A stretch of DNA of 64,000 nt, taken from contig NZ_PDLO01000001.1 of NCBI RefSeq assembly GCF_002631205.1, positions 1-64,000 of the forward strand. Direction: 5' to 3'. This document shows, one piece after another, positions 8,264 to 18,240 of the stretch. The stretch is from Neolewinella marina (GTDB lineage Bacteria > Bacteroidota > Bacteroidia > Chitinophagales > Saprospiraceae). The position numbers were made by a program, and so were the translations under genes. Below the pieces are notes generated by a model, which worked only from the letters and a program-made list of their open reading frames with translations, had not been told where the DNA came from and ran no database searches. How positions within the stretch are numbered: position 1 is the stretch's first letter; every line of letters begins with the position of its first letter.

Positions 8264-8397
8264 CTCTATATATATTTACCGCAGCCTGCCGCCTTTCCCT
8301 TGCCGTTTTGCCCCCGGGGTCTTCTTGACCCGACCAATTGAGACCACACAAGCAACGCCCAGTCACGGGCGCCATCGATCATGTTAACTAGTAGATT

Positions 8398-11300
8398 ATG
8401 AAACAGCATTACGTGTTGCTGAGGCTATGCCTCGGCTTATTCGTCTTTCTGCTCACTTTATCCGTGAGCGCCCAACAGCGAACCATTACCGGCACTTTAA
8501 CGGATGAGGGCACCGGTGACCCCCTCATCGGCGCCAGCGTACTGGTCAAGGGTACCACCCGCGGTACGGTCACCGACCTGGACGGAAATTATTCCATTCA
8601 GGCTGCCCCAAGCGAAACCCTCGTCATTTCCTACACCGGCTACGCTACGCGTGAGGTGCAGGTAGGAGACAACGAAACCATTTCCCTGAGCCTGACCAGC
8701 GGAGAACTCCTCGACGAAGTCGTGGTGGTCGCCTACGGCAAGCAAAAGAAGGCTACGGTTACCGGTGCGGTAGTCGGCGTGGAGGGCGGAGCCCTCGAGC
8801 AATCGCCGGCCGCTAACCTGGGGGTATCCCTCGCGGGACGCCTGCCTGGCGTAGTAGTCATCCAGACCAGCGGTGAGCCCGGCGTCGACGACGCCCGGAT
8901 CAACATCCGTGGCCAGAACACCCTGGGCAACAGCAGCCCCCTGGTCGTTATCGACGGGGTACCCGACCGCAACGGTGGCCTTTCGCGGCTGAACCCCCAG
9001 GACATCGAGTCCATCTCCGTACTGAAGGACGCCTCGGCCGCCATCTACGGAGCCCGGGCCGCCAACGGTGCCATCCTCATCACTACGAAGCGGGGAACCA
9101 CCGGCAAACCGTCCATCAGCTATGACTTCAACCAGGGTTTCGCCCAGCCAACCGTGCTGCCCGAAATGTCGAACGCGGTGGAGTACGCCACCATCATGAA
9201 CGAACTGGCCATCTACCAGAACATCCCGGTCAATGAGTGGGACGCCGCCTGGGACGCCATCCAGACCACCGGCACCTACGACTCCCCCACCCCGGACGTG
9301 GGCACCATCAACGCCAACTACAGCCCCGAGACCGTTGCCCGCCACGCCGCCGGTGACGACCCCTGGGGTTACCCCGACACCGACTGGTTCGGTGATGCCT
9401 TCAACACCTGGGCTCCCCAGGGCCGCCACAACCTGCAGGTCAATGGCGGTAGCGAAAACATGCGCTACCTGGCTTCGCTTGGTTACTTCACCCAGGACGC
9501 CTTCTACAAGAACACGGCAACCAAGTACAAGCAGTACAGCTTCCGGATCAACCTCGACGCCGACGTCAGCGACTACATCACCACCAGCCTGGGCATCCTG
9601 GCCCGCCGGGAGGACCGCCGCTTCCCCACCGAAAGCGCCGGCTCCATCTTCCGGATGCTGATGCGTGGTCGCCCCACCGAGCCCGAAGTATGGCCCAACG
9701 GCCTGCCCGGTCCCGACATCGAGAACGGTCAGAACCCCTACGTGATTACCACCAACGCCACCGGCTACGTGGAGAACCCCTCCGACTTCATCCAGACCAA
9801 CGGTGCCATCAACATCACCAACCCCTGGGTAGAGGGACTGGCCCTGAACCTCTCGGCCGCCGTGGACCAGAACACCAACCGCTCCAAGACCTGGCAGACC
9901 CCCTGGCAGCTCTACTACTGGGACCGCGTGAGCTACGAAGCCGACGGCGAGACGCCCCTGCTCGAAGCCGCTACCCGCTCCAACTTCACCGACCCCCGCC
10001 TGCGGCAGTCGACCAACACGGTGCTGAACACCAACCTGTCGGCCCGCCTGAACTACGACACCGAGTTCGGCGGCGACCACACCCTGGGCCTGATGGCCGG
10101 CGTGACCCGCGAAACCTTCGAAGGCGAGGGTTACTTCGCTTACCGCCGCAACTACATCTCCACCGCGGTCGACCAGCTCTTCGCCGGCGGCTCGCTGAAC
10201 CAGGACACCGGTGGCTCCGGCTACAACCGCGCCCGCCTGGGTTACTACGGCCGTGCCCAGTACGACTACCGCGAGAAGTACCTGCTCGAGTTCATCTTCC
10301 GCTACGACGGCAGCTACATCTTCCCCGAGAATGACCGCTTCGGCTTCTTCCCCGGTGTACTCGCCGGCTGGAACGTGACCAACGAGGATTTCTTCAACGT
10401 TCCCGGCATCGACTTCCTGAAGCTGCGCGGCAGCTACGGACAGATGGGTAACGACCAGGTCTTCTTCCAAGGACAGCTGCAGGAGTACGCCTTCCTTTCC
10501 ACCTACGGATTCGGCAGCTACCCAATCAACGGCGTAGTGGAAACCACCCTGCGTGAGCAACTGCTGGCCAACCCCAGCTTTACCTGGGAACGCGCCAACA
10601 ACTTCAACGTGGGCGCCGACGCCGTCCTGTTCGGCAACCGCGTCGACGTGACCCTGGAGTACTTCCACAACCTGCGTACCCAGATCCTGATCCAGAAGAC
10701 GGGCTCCACCCCCGCCTCCTCGGGCATCAACAGCCTGCTGCCCCCGGTCAACGCCGGAGAGGTGGAGAACAAGGGCTTTGAATTCAACATCGGCTACAAC
10801 GGCAACGCCAACAACGCCTTCCAGTACCGCTTCGGCGTGAACGGTGGCTACGCCAAAAACAAGGTGATCTTCATGGACGAGATCCCCGGCGCACCCGACT
10901 ACCAGCTGCAGGAAGGCAAGCCCATCGGCGCATACCTCGTCTACGAGGCCGACGGTGTCTTCCTCAACCAGCAGGAAATCGACAACAACGAGCTCGACTA
11001 CAGCGCCGTGACCGGCCGCCTCCTGCCCGGTGACCTGAAGTTCCGCGACGTGAACGGCGACGGCAAGATCGACGGCGACGACCGCGTACGCATCGACGAC
11101 AACGGCACGCCGACCTTCAACTTCGGTGCCAACTTCACGGCCAGCTACGGTCCCTTCGACATGTCGATGCTGCTGCAGGGCGCTACCGGCGCTTCCCTGC
11201 GCGTACAGACCGAGTCGGGTGACATCGGCAACTACCTGAAGTACAGCTACGACAACCGCTGGAGCATCGACAACCCCAGCAGCGAGCACCCCCGCCTGGC

Positions 11301-11583
11301 CAGCCGCGGCGACACCTACTACACGGGTGGCAACTACGGCAACAACACCTACTGGCTCTTCAGCAAGAACTACATGCGCCTGAAGAACGCCGAGATTGGC
11401 TACCGCCTGCCGGCCAACCTGACGGAGAAGTTCCACCTGCGCGGGCTGCGTGCCTACGTCAACGGCCTGAACCTGATCACCTTTGATTCGCTGAATTTCT
11501 TCGATCCCGAGTCCACCACCGGCAGCGGCGTCTACTACCCCCAGTCGCGCGTGATCAACTTCGGCCTCAACATTACCCTATAA
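8398..11583 (+). CDS. susC: SusC/RagA-family TonB-linked outer-membrane protein, 1061 aa
   Basis: SusC-type transporters form the barrel of a nutrient importer capped by a SusD lipoprotein. Residues 1-25 are a signal peptide (..LSVSA/QQ). A carboxypeptidase-regulatory-like domain follows (TGTLTDEGTGDPLIGASVLV, TVTDLDGNYSI), then the TonB-proximal VVVAYGKQKKATVTGAV and the SusC plug with NIRGQNTLGNSSPLVVIDG and SVLKDASAAIYGARAANGAIL. The barrel fills the rest, including an acidic DVNGDGKIDGDDR loop typical of the family, and the protein ends LNITL. Its stop is two bases from the SusD start. The substrate is not evident; no glycoside hydrolase is in the operon. Confidence 0.95.
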   Translation: MKQHYVLLRLCLGLFVFLLTLSVSAQQRTITGTLTDEGTGDPLIGASVLVKGTTRGTVTDLDGNYSIQAAPSETLVISYTGYATREVQVGDNETISLSLTSGELLDEVVVVAYGKQKKATVTGAVVGVEGGALEQSPAANLGVSLAGRLPGVVVIQTSGEPGVDDARINIRGQNTLGNSSPLVVIDGVPDRNGGLSRLNPQDIESISVLKDASAAIYGARAANGAILITTKRGTTGKPSISYDFNQGFAQPTVLPEMSNAVEYATIMNELAIYQNIPVNEWDAAWDAIQTTGTYDSPTPDVGTINANYSPETVARHAAGDDPWGYPDTDWFGDAFNTWAPQGRHNLQVNGGSENMRYLASLGYFTQDAFYKNTATKYKQYSFRINLDADVSDYITTSLGILARREDRRFPTESAGSIFRMLMRGRPTEPEVWPNGLPGPDIENGQNPYVITTNATGYVENPSDFIQTNGAINITNPWVEGLALNLSAAVDQNTNRSKTWQTPWQLYYWDRVSYEADGETPLLEAATRSNFTDPRLRQSTNTVLNTNLSARLNYDTEFGGDHTLGLMAGVTRETFEGEGYFAYRRNYISTAVDQLFAGGSLNQDTGGSGYNRARLGYYGRAQYDYREKYLLEFIFRYDGSYIFPENDRFGFFPGVLAGWNVTNEDFFNVPGIDFLKLRGSYGQMGNDQVFFQGQLQEYAFLSTYGFGSYPINGVVETTLREQLLANPSFTWERANNFNVGADAVLFGNRVDVTLEYFHNLRTQILIQKTGSTPASSGINSLLPPVNAGEVENKGFEFNIGYNGNANNAFQYRFGVNGGYAKNKVIFMDEIPGAPDYQLQEGKPIGAYLVYEADGVFLNQQEIDNNELDYSAVTGRLLPGDLKFRDVNGDGKIDGDDRVRIDDNGTPTFNFGANFTASYGPFDMSMLLQGATGASLRVQTESGDIGNYLKYSYDNRWSIDNPSSEHPRLASRGDTYYTGGNYGNNTYWLFSKNYMRLKNAEIGYRLPANLTEKFHLRGLRAYVNGLNLITFDSLNFFDPESTTGSGVYYPQSRVINFGLNITL

Positions 11584-11585
11584 TC

Positions 11586-13496
11586 ATGCAACCACAACCG
11601 ATCATGAAAACTCTACAACGCGGCGTCTATCGCCTACTGTCGGCTGTTGGGATTGGAGCCGTTCTGCTCTTTTCAGCCTGCGATACCGACTTCCTGAATA
11701 CCGAGCCCCTGGACAGCATCTCCAGCGACGCTACCTGGGCCGACGGCCCCCTGTCGGAAGCCTTTATCTACAACGTCTACTCCTTCCTCGGCTACGGCGG
11801 ATTCGAGGAGCAGATGCTGGCCTCCATCACCGATGAAGCGATGTTCACCCACGCGGGCCGCAACATCAACACCTTCACCGAAGGCACCGAATCCCCCGCC
11901 AACCCGGGCTGGATGAGCGCTACCTACCAGTGGGACAATATGTACTTGGCCATCCGCCAGGCCAACATCGCCCTCCAGGAGCTGCCGAACTCTACCTTCA
12001 ACGACGACGACCTCCGCGACCGGCTGATGGGCGAGGCCCACTTCCTGCGGGCGTACTACTACCACCAGCTGGCCCGCTTCTACGGCGGCGTACCCCTGAT
12101 CGAGCGCCCCTACGGCCTCAACGAGGACTACGAAGTCCCCCGCGCTACCTGGGAGGAAACGGTGAACTTCATCGTGGCCGACCTCGACAAGGCCGCCCAG
12201 CTGCTCGACGGCAAGCCGGAAACCGACGGACGGGCCTCCCGCCTCTCGGCCCTGGCCCTGAAGTCGCGCATCCTGCTCTACGCCGCCAGCGACCTCCACT
12301 ATGGCCCAGCCATCTCCGCCGAGTCCGCCACCCTGGCCAGCTACCCTCACCTCGATCTGCTGGCCTACCCCGGTGGTGACCGCGAAGCCCGCTGGCGCGC
12401 CGCCCGCGACGCCGCCCGCATGGCCCTCGAGGAAGGCAGCGGCTACAAGCTCGGACTTACCGAGCCCGTCTCGCCCGAGCAGGGACTGCAGAACTACATC
12501 TCCCTGTCGATGGGCGGTGGCAGCAGCGTCGGTGACGCCGCGGCGGCCGTAGAGCTCATCCTCCAGCGCACCGTCACCCCGCTCTACACCCAGGAAAGCA
12601 ACTGGCCCCTCGGACCGATCCACTTCGGCATCAACAACGGCCCCAACGGCTACCACAACTGGGCGGGCAACACCCCCATCCAGCAGCTGGTCGACGACTA
12701 CGAGATGATGGACGGATCCACCTTCGACTGGGATAACCCCGACCACGCCGAGGCCCCCTACGAAAACCGCGACCCCCGCTTCTACGCCACCGTGATGTAC
12801 GACGGTGCCGGCTGGAAACCCCGGCCCTCCGACGTAGCCCCGATCGATCCCTACGACGAGATCCAGACCGGCTACTACGACGACGGCAAGGGTGGATTCA
12901 TCCCCGGTGTCGACACCCGCGAATCTTCGGTAGAAAACTGGAACGGCAGCCGTACCCACTACTACGTCCGCAAGTTCATCGATCCGGACCCCGCGCTGAA
13001 GGACAACCAGTCGAACGCCCAGGTGATCCCCTGGCCCTTCATCCGCTACACGGAAGTAGTGCTGAACTACGTTGAAACCTGCCTCGAGCTCGGTAACGAA
13101 GCCGAAGCCCGCGACTGGCTGAACCAACTGCGCTTCCGCGTGGGCATGCCCGCCATCGAAGACAGCGGAGAAGACCTTGTGGACCGCTACCGCAACGAAC
13201 GTCGCATCGAGCTGGCCTACGAAGAGCACCGCTACCACGACGCCCGCCGCTGGCTCATCGCCGAGGAAACCCTCGGCCGCCCGATCCAGATCATCGACGT
13301 CCGCGCCAAGCTGAAGCCCGGCAAGCAACCCCGGGTACCCTACAAGTACGACCCCTCGGTCTATGACTACGAATACACCGTAGCCACCAACACCGAGAAC
13401 GAGTCGCGTACCTGGGCCGACAAGATGTACTACCGCGCCATCTCCCGCGACGAAGTAAGTCGCAACGCCCAGCTGGTGCAGAACCCCGGTTTCTAG
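11586..13496 (+). CDS. susD: SusD/RagB-family nutrient-binding lipoprotein
   Basis: This is the surface lipoprotein partner of the preceding SusC. The signal peptide is best read from the ATG at 11604 (MKTLQRG..) with lipobox FSA-Cys26; the ATG at 11586 adds six residues. It opens CDTDFLNTEPLDSIS and shows the TPR-like helices of the family (GEAHFLRAYYYHQLARFYGGVPLI). The SusD C-terminal helices NERRIELAYEEHRYHDARRW are also present. Length (about 630 aa) is normal to long. A strong terminator follows at once, so the SusCD pair is a closed transcription unit. Confidence 0.95.
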   Translation: MQPQPIMKTLQRGVYRLLSAVGIGAVLLFSACDTDFLNTEPLDSISSDATWADGPLSEAFIYNVYSFLGYGGFEEQMLASITDEAMFTHAGRNINTFTEGTESPANPGWMSATYQWDNMYLAIRQANIALQELPNSTFNDDDLRDRLMGEAHFLRAYYYHQLARFYGGVPLIERPYGLNEDYEVPRATWEETVNFIVADLDKAAQLLDGKPETDGRASRLSALALKSRILLYAASDLHYGPAISAESATLASYPHLDLLAYPGGDREARWRAARDAARMALEEGSGYKLGLTEPVSPEQGLQNYISLSMGGGSSVGDAAAAVELILQRTVTPLYTQESNWPLGPIHFGINNGPNGYHNWAGNTPIQQLVDDYEMMDGSTFDWDNPDHAEAPYENRDPRFYATVMYDGAGWKPRPSDVAPIDPYDEIQTGYYDDGKGGFIPGVDTRESSVENWNGSRTHYYVRKFIDPDPALKDNQSNAQVIPWPFIRYTEVVLNYVETCLELGNEAEARDWLNQLRFRVGMPAIEDSGEDLVDRYRNERRIELAYEEHRYHDARRWLIAEETLGRPIQIIDVRAKLKPGKQPRVPYKYDPSVYDYEYTVATNTENESRTWADKMYYRAISRDEVSRNAQLVQNPGF

Positions 13497-13515
13497 TACC
13501 ATCCGAACGATTTGA

Positions 13516-13556
13516 AGATCCGTCTCCGGCTTGTCCCGGGGGCGGATCTTTTTTTT
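13516..13556 (+). terminator. Rho-independent terminator of the susCD unit
   Basis: AGATCCG (13516-13522) pairs with CGGATCT (13543-13549) around a GC-rich loop and runs into eight T (13549-13556), 20 nt after the SusD stop. Confidence 0.85.
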
Positions 13557-13569
13557 GGCCGCCATCCGC

Positions 13570-13577
13570 TAACTTGC
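13570..13577 (+). promoter_or_regulatory. -7 element TAACTTGC for the ASPIC/haloperoxidase operon
   Basis: A TAnnTT-type element lies directly after the terminator and only 5 nt before the ATG at 13583. It indicates that the downstream operon has its own promoter and a leaderless mRNA. Confidence 0.45.
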
Positions 13578-13582
13578 CCCTG

Positions 13583-16500
13583 ATGTACCGACTGTTTATT
13601 CCCCTGCTCGTCCTGGCCTCCCTCAATGGTTGCGGGACCGACGACTCCGACGCGATCTCGACCTCCGCCGCTGGCCCGGAAGCCCCCCGCTTCACCCTGC
13701 TGGAAGCCGCCGCCACGGGCATCGACTTCCGCAATGACCTCACCGAAGGGCCGAACACCAATATCCTGATGTACGAGTACTTCTACAACGGGGGCGGCGT
13801 GGCGGCCGCGGACTTCAACGGCGACGGGCTCACCGATCTGTACTTCACGGCCAACATGGGCGAGAACAAGCTCTACCTGAACGAAGGCAACTTCCGCTTC
13901 CGCGACGTAACCGCCGTGAGCCAGACCGCGGGCCGCCCCGGCCCCTGGAAAACGGGCGTAGCGGTTGCCGACGTCAACGCCGACGGCCGGCCGGACCTCT
14001 ACCTTTCCTACTCCGGCATGCTGCCGCCGGACAAGCGGCGCAATCAGCTGTTCATCAACGGGGGCACCGACGGGAACGGCGTGCCGCGCTTCCGGGAAGC
14101 GGCCGCGGAATACGGACTGGACGCCCCGGCCTTTACCAACCAGGCCTACTTCTTCGACTACGATGGGGACGGTGACCTGGACGCACTGCTGCTCAACCAC
14201 AATCCGAAGGCCATGCCCATCCTGAATCCGGAGAAAACGCAGCAGCTGCTGGAGGTCCCTGATCCCGAACGGGGACTGCGGCTGTACCGCAACGACAAAC
14301 TGCGGTTCACCGACGTCACCGAGGAGGCGGGCATCAACGGCTCGGCCCTGAGCTACGGGCTGGGCGTGGGCCTGAGCGACCTGGACGGGGACGGGGACAC
14401 CGACATCTACGTCTCCAATGACTACGAGGTACCGGACTACCTCTACGTGAACAATGGCGACGGCACCTTCACCGACCGCCTGGGCGAGGGCATGGGGCAC
14501 ACCAGCCACTTCTCCATGGGCAGCGACATCGCCGACGTCAACAACGACGGCCTGCCGGACATCTACACCCTGGACATGCTGCCCGCCGACAACGCCCGCC
14601 GCAAGCTGCTGGCGGCCGATGACAACCGCTCCAAGCACGACCTCAACCTCGCCAGTGGCTTCCACCACCAGAACATGCGCAATATGCTGCAGCTGAACCA
14701 GGGCGACGGCACCTTCGCCGAGATCGGTCAGCTGGCGGGGGTGGCAGCCACCGACTGGAGCTGGTCGGCCCTGCTCTCCGATCTGGACAACGATGGCCGC
14801 AAGGACCTCCACGTGACCAACGGCTACCTGCGCGACTACACCAACCTCGACTTCATCAAGTACATGGAGGATTTCGTTGCCCGGCGCGGACGCCTCCAGC
14901 GCAGCGACGTACTGGAGCTCCTCCAGGAAATGCCCGCCTCAGAGGTGAGCAACTATGCCTTTCGCAACGACGGCGACCTGTCGTTCACTGACGTGACCGC
15001 CCAGTGGGGACTGCAGCGCCCCTCCAACAGCAACGGCGCCTTGACGGTCGACCTGGACAACGACGGCGACCTCGACCTGGTGGTCAATAACCTCAACCAG
15101 CCGGCCTTCCTCTACCGCAACAATACCGCCGAAGCCCACTATCTCCAGCTCGAACTCCAAGGCGCAAGCCCGAACACCGCCAGCATCGGTGCCCGCGTTA
15201 CGCTGGACTTCGACGACGCCACCCAGTTCCAGGAGTTCTATCCCAACCGCGGCTACCTTTCCTCCGGCCCCCAGCTGCTGCATTTCGGTCTGGGGGCGCG
15301 CACGCGGGTGCCCCGGTTAACCGTCCAATGGCCGGGCGGTGGGGTACAGACCCTTACCGACGTAGCGGCTAACCAGCGCCTCGTGCTGAGCGAAAGTGAG
15401 GCCACCGACTCTCCCCCCGAAGTTGCGGCGACGTCCCCCTACTTCACCCCCGCTCTGGCACCGGTAAGCTTCACCCCGGCCTCGACCAGCCTCCGCGACT
15501 TTGACCGCCAGCCGCTGCTGCCTCGTCAGCTCTCCCCCGGCGGCCCCGTCTTCGCCACCGGCGACCTGAACGCCGACGGCCGGGAAGACCTTCTGATCGC
15601 CGACGCCGGCAACCGCCCCATTCAGCGCTACCTCCAGAATGCCAACGGCACCTTCACCCGCGGCAACCTCCCCACCCTCGACGGGGATAGCGAACACCGA
15701 ATCACCACCCTGGAAATCGCCGACCTGAACGGCGACGGCTCACCCGACGTCTACGTGGGCCGGGGCGGCTACCACGCCCTTACGGCCGAAAGCCCGGAAC
15801 TCGCGGACCGTGCCCTCCTGAACGACGGCCGGGGCAACTTCCGGGTGGCCACTGATCTGCTACCGGACCTGATCACCCCAACGGGGGCCATAGCCATCCA
15901 TGCGGCTGAATCGGGGGCGACCCACATTTTCGTCGGGGGGCATTCGCTACCCGGCCGGTATCCCGCGGCCGCGCCCAGCTACCTGTTGCGGGCGGACGGT
16001 GGCGGCAGCTACTCCAGGCTGTCCTCCCCTACCCTCGATGCACTGGGCATGGTCACCGACGCCGCCTGGCACGACCTGGACGACGACGGCAGCGCCGAAC
16101 TCATCGTGGTAGGTGAATGGATGCCCGTTACGGTTTTCTCCCTTTCGGGGGATGAGATCACCAACGTGACCGATCAGTACTTTGACGCCTCGCCCCGCGG
16201 CTGGTGGACCACCCTACACCTGGAAGACCTGAACGGCGACGGCCGCACGGACCTGGTCGTAGGCAACGAGGGAACCAACAACCTCTACAACGTGACCTCG
16301 GAAACGCCTGCGGTACTTTCCTACGCCGACCGCGACAACAACGGCAGTGTGGATCCCCTCTTCAGCTACTATCTGGACGGCAAGCTCTACCCCGACCTGA
16401 CCCGCGATGAGCTGCTCAACCAGCTTTCCGGCCAGCGGTCGCGCTTCCCCAACTACCGCAGCTACTCCCCCGTCACGACAGAGGAGCTACAGTCGGGATT

Positions 16501-16894
16501 GCCCGGGGAAGGGCGGGAATTGACCGCGGACCGCCTGGAAACTACCCTCTTTCTCCGGCAGGCCTCCGGCAAATTTGCCCCGGATCCCCTGCCCGTTCAG
16601 GCCCAGTTTGCCCCCGTGCGCACCATCCTAACGCTGGACGCTAACGGCGATGGTCACCGCGATATGCTGCTGGCCGGAAACGAAACCGCCGCCCGGGTGC
16701 GCTACGGCCCCGCGGACGCCAATACCGGCGTGCTGCTGCTGGGGCGGGGCGACGGAACCTTCCGCTACGTTCCCCAGGCGCAGTCGGGTCTGAACCTGCG
16801 CGGGTCGGTCCGGGCAGCGACGCGTTTAGGCGACCATTTCCTTTTTGGAGTCGGCAAAAGTGACGTTATTGCGTACCAACTCACTTCTTCCTAA
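13583..16894 (+). CDS. FG-GAP/VCBS-repeat lipoprotein with ASPIC/UnbV domain (CRTAC1-like), 1103 aa
   Basis: A surface beta-propeller protein of unknown substrate. The start is the ATG at 13583, giving a lipoprotein signal with SLNG-Cys17; the TTG nine bases upstream lies inside the promoter element. Many Ca-binding FG-GAP motifs are visible (DFNGDGLTDLYF, DVNADGRPDLYL, DLDGDGDTDIYV, DLDNDGDLDLVV), making a first propeller to about residue 510. An ASPIC/UnbV domain follows at ~515-605 (GARVTLDF, YLSSGPQLLHFGLG, VQWPGGGVQTL), then a second set of repeats (DLNADGREDLLI, DLNGDGSPDVYV). It stops two bases before the haloperoxidase gene. Such proteins often neighbour SusCD pairs in Bacteroidota; adhesion or glycan binding is an inference. 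Confidence 0.9.
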   Translation: MYRLFIPLLVLASLNGCGTDDSDAISTSAAGPEAPRFTLLEAAATGIDFRNDLTEGPNTNILMYEYFYNGGGVAAADFNGDGLTDLYFTANMGENKLYLNEGNFRFRDVTAVSQTAGRPGPWKTGVAVADVNADGRPDLYLSYSGMLPPDKRRNQLFINGGTDGNGVPRFREAAAEYGLDAPAFTNQAYFFDYDGDGDLDALLLNHNPKAMPILNPEKTQQLLEVPDPERGLRLYRNDKLRFTDVTEEAGINGSALSYGLGVGLSDLDGDGDTDIYVSNDYEVPDYLYVNNGDGTFTDRLGEGMGHTSHFSMGSDIADVNNDGLPDIYTLDMLPADNARRKLLAADDNRSKHDLNLASGFHHQNMRNMLQLNQGDGTFAEIGQLAGVAATDWSWSALLSDLDNDGRKDLHVTNGYLRDYTNLDFIKYMEDFVARRGRLQRSDVLELLQEMPASEVSNYAFRNDGDLSFTDVTAQWGLQRPSNSNGALTVDLDNDGDLDLVVNNLNQPAFLYRNNTAEAHYLQLELQGASPNTASIGARVTLDFDDATQFQEFYPNRGYLSSGPQLLHFGLGARTRVPRLTVQWPGGGVQTLTDVAANQRLVLSESEATDSPPEVAATSPYFTPALAPVSFTPASTSLRDFDRQPLLPRQLSPGGPVFATGDLNADGREDLLIADAGNRPIQRYLQNANGTFTRGNLPTLDGDSEHRITTLEIADLNGDGSPDVYVGRGGYHALTAESPELADRALLNDGRGNFRVATDLLPDLITPTGAIAIHAAESGATHIFVGGHSLPGRYPAAAPSYLLRADGGGSYSRLSSPTLDALGMVTDAAWHDLDDDGSAELIVVGEWMPVTVFSLSGDEITNVTDQYFDASPRGWWTTLHLEDLNGDGRTDLVVGNEGTNNLYNVTSETPAVLSYADRDNNGSVDPLFSYYLDGKLYPDLTRDELLNQLSGQRSRFPNYRSYSPVTTEELQSGLPGEGRELTADRLETTLFLRQASGKFAPDPLPVQAQFAPVRTILTLDANGDGHRDMLLAGNETAARVRYGPADANTGVLLLGRGDGTFRYVPQAQSGLNLRGSVRAATRLGDHFLFGVGKSDVIAYQLTSS

Positions 16895-16896
16895 GC

Positions 16897-18240
16897 ATGA
16901 CGTTTTTCCGGCTTCCCGGATGGTGTTGCCTGTTGTTTATTGTTCTTCTGTCCAGTTGCCAATCCAAAAGCTCCTTCACCGAGGTGGAAGTAGCAACCCG
17001 GTGGGCTACCCTTAGCCTGGACCTGACAAAAGGCACCCCGGGAAATTCTCCAACCTACGCCTCCCGCTGTCTGGGCTACTTCGGACTGACCATGTACGAG
17101 TCCATCGTACCCGGCCACCCCGAATACCGCTCCCTGGTGGGCCAACTCAGCGGACTGACCAATCTGCCCACTCCGGACCCTGGCGTGGAATACCACTGGC
17201 CCCTGGCGCTCTCCGCCGGCCAGGCCACCATCCTCCGTTCGCTCTATAACCACACCTCCGACGCCAACAAACAGCGCGTCGACAGCCTCGAGGCGGCCAT
17301 CGAGGAATACTACCTGGACGCCGACGTTCCGGAGCCCGTGGCCCAGCGGTCCACCGACTTCGGTCGCCGCATTGCCCAGGCCATTTTCCAGTGGTCACAG
17401 TCCGACGGCGGCCACCGCGCCTACCTGCGGAACTTCGAGAAGGACATGGTGCATCCCGACTTTCCGGGCTCCTGGAAGCCGCCACTGTTCGCCCAGTCTT
17501 TCAGCCACCACCCGCTGCATCCCATGTGGGGCACCAACCGCCCCTTCGTGCCGGCGAACTACCAAATGCCTGCCCCTGACTTCATCGCCTACGATACCGT
17601 CCCCGGCTCCCCCTACTACGAGCAGATGCGGGCGGTGTACGAAAAGGAGCTCACGCTGACGCAGGCCGAGAAAGAAGCCGCCCTGTGGTGGGGGGATGAC
17701 CCCGATGAAACCTTCACGCCGCCCGGTCACTCCTTCTATCTGGCCACCGAGGTCCTGAAGCAACGGGCCACCACCCTGATGGACTGCGCCGAAACCTATG
17801 CCCGCACCGGCATGGCGGTAGCCGACGCCTTCATCAACTGCTGGAAGTGGAAGTTTTCCTTCTTCAGCGAGCGCCCCAACACCTTCATTCCCCAGTTCAT
17901 TGACCCCGAGTGGGAGTCGTTCTGGCCCGATCCACCCTTTCCGGCATTTCCTTCCGGACACGCCATTCAGGCCGCCGCTGCCTCCACCGTGCTGCAGGAG
18001 CTCCACGGAGACGAGATTGCCATCGCCGACCGCGCCCACGAGGGCCGGGAGCGCGACCGGGTGCGCGACGTGGGCTTCCCGGTCCGCCACTTCGAAAGCC
18101 TGAGCGATATCGCCCGGGAGACGGCCGATTCCCGATTCTACGGCGGCATTCACACCCCCCAGGACAACGACCAGGGCCTCCTCAAGGGCACCGAGATCGG
18201 CCAGAACGTCAATGCCCTCCAATGGAAAAATTCAAAGTGA
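16897..18240 (+). CDS. Vanadium-dependent haloperoxidase-like lipoprotein, 447 aa
   Basis: Belongs to the vanadium haloperoxidase/PAP2 acid phosphatase superfamily. The vanadate/phosphate pocket is intact: Lys319 and Arg326 with seven-residue spacing (KFSFFSERP), Ser353-Gly354-His355 (FPSGH) and Arg413...His419 (SRFYGGIH). The signal is lipoprotein-type with LSS-Cys21. It could oxidise halides with peroxide or act as a phosphatase; sequence alone does not decide, and no peroxide source is nearby. The gene sits between two ASPIC/UnbV genes: two bases from the first, and overlapping the second by 19 nt, which indicates one mRNA and a joint role at the cell surface. Confidence 0.88.
   Translation: MTFFRLPGWCCLLFIVLLSSCQSKSSFTEVEVATRWATLSLDLTKGTPGNSPTYASRCLGYFGLTMYESIVPGHPEYRSLVGQLSGLTNLPTPDPGVEYHWPLALSAGQATILRSLYNHTSDANKQRVDSLEAAIEEYYLDADVPEPVAQRSTDFGRRIAQAIFQWSQSDGGHRAYLRNFEKDMVHPDFPGSWKPPLFAQSFSHHPLHPMWGTNRPFVPANYQMPAPDFIAYDTVPGSPYYEQMRAVYEKELTLTQAEKEAALWWGDDPDETFTPPGHSFYLATEVLKQRATTLMDCAETYARTGMAVADAFINCWKWKFSFFSERPNTFIPQFIDPEWESFWPDPPFPAFPSGHAIQAAAASTVLQELHGDEIAIADRAHEGRERDRVRDVGFPVRHFESLSDIARETADSRFYGGIHTPQDNDQGLLKGTEIGQNVNALQWKNSK

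Larger units (their letters stand above)
8098..8397 (+). other. Leader and promoter region of the first SusCD operon
   Basis: This is an AT-rich 300-bp spacer. It holds the inverted repeat at 8215-8232, a promoter-like pair (TTGG at 8235-8238 and TATCTTTT at 8256-8263, 17-nt spacer) and another TATATTTA at 8271. The transcript leader would be about 125 nt, much longer than at most genes in this window. No ORF was seen. Confidence 0.5.

Noticed and set aside
8497-11436. 979-codon ORF antisense to the first susC
   Set aside because: Shadow of a G/C-rich third-position gene; Val/Gly/Ala-rich with no domain, and fully inside a clear SusC.
12301-12552. Small plus-strand ORFs inside susD and other genes
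   Set aside because: Alternate-frame shadows rich in Pro, Ala, Arg and Thr.
11673-13565. 630-codon ORF antisense to the first susD
   Set aside because: Shadow of the SusD gene: Val/Gly-rich, no motif, and it would also cross the terminator.
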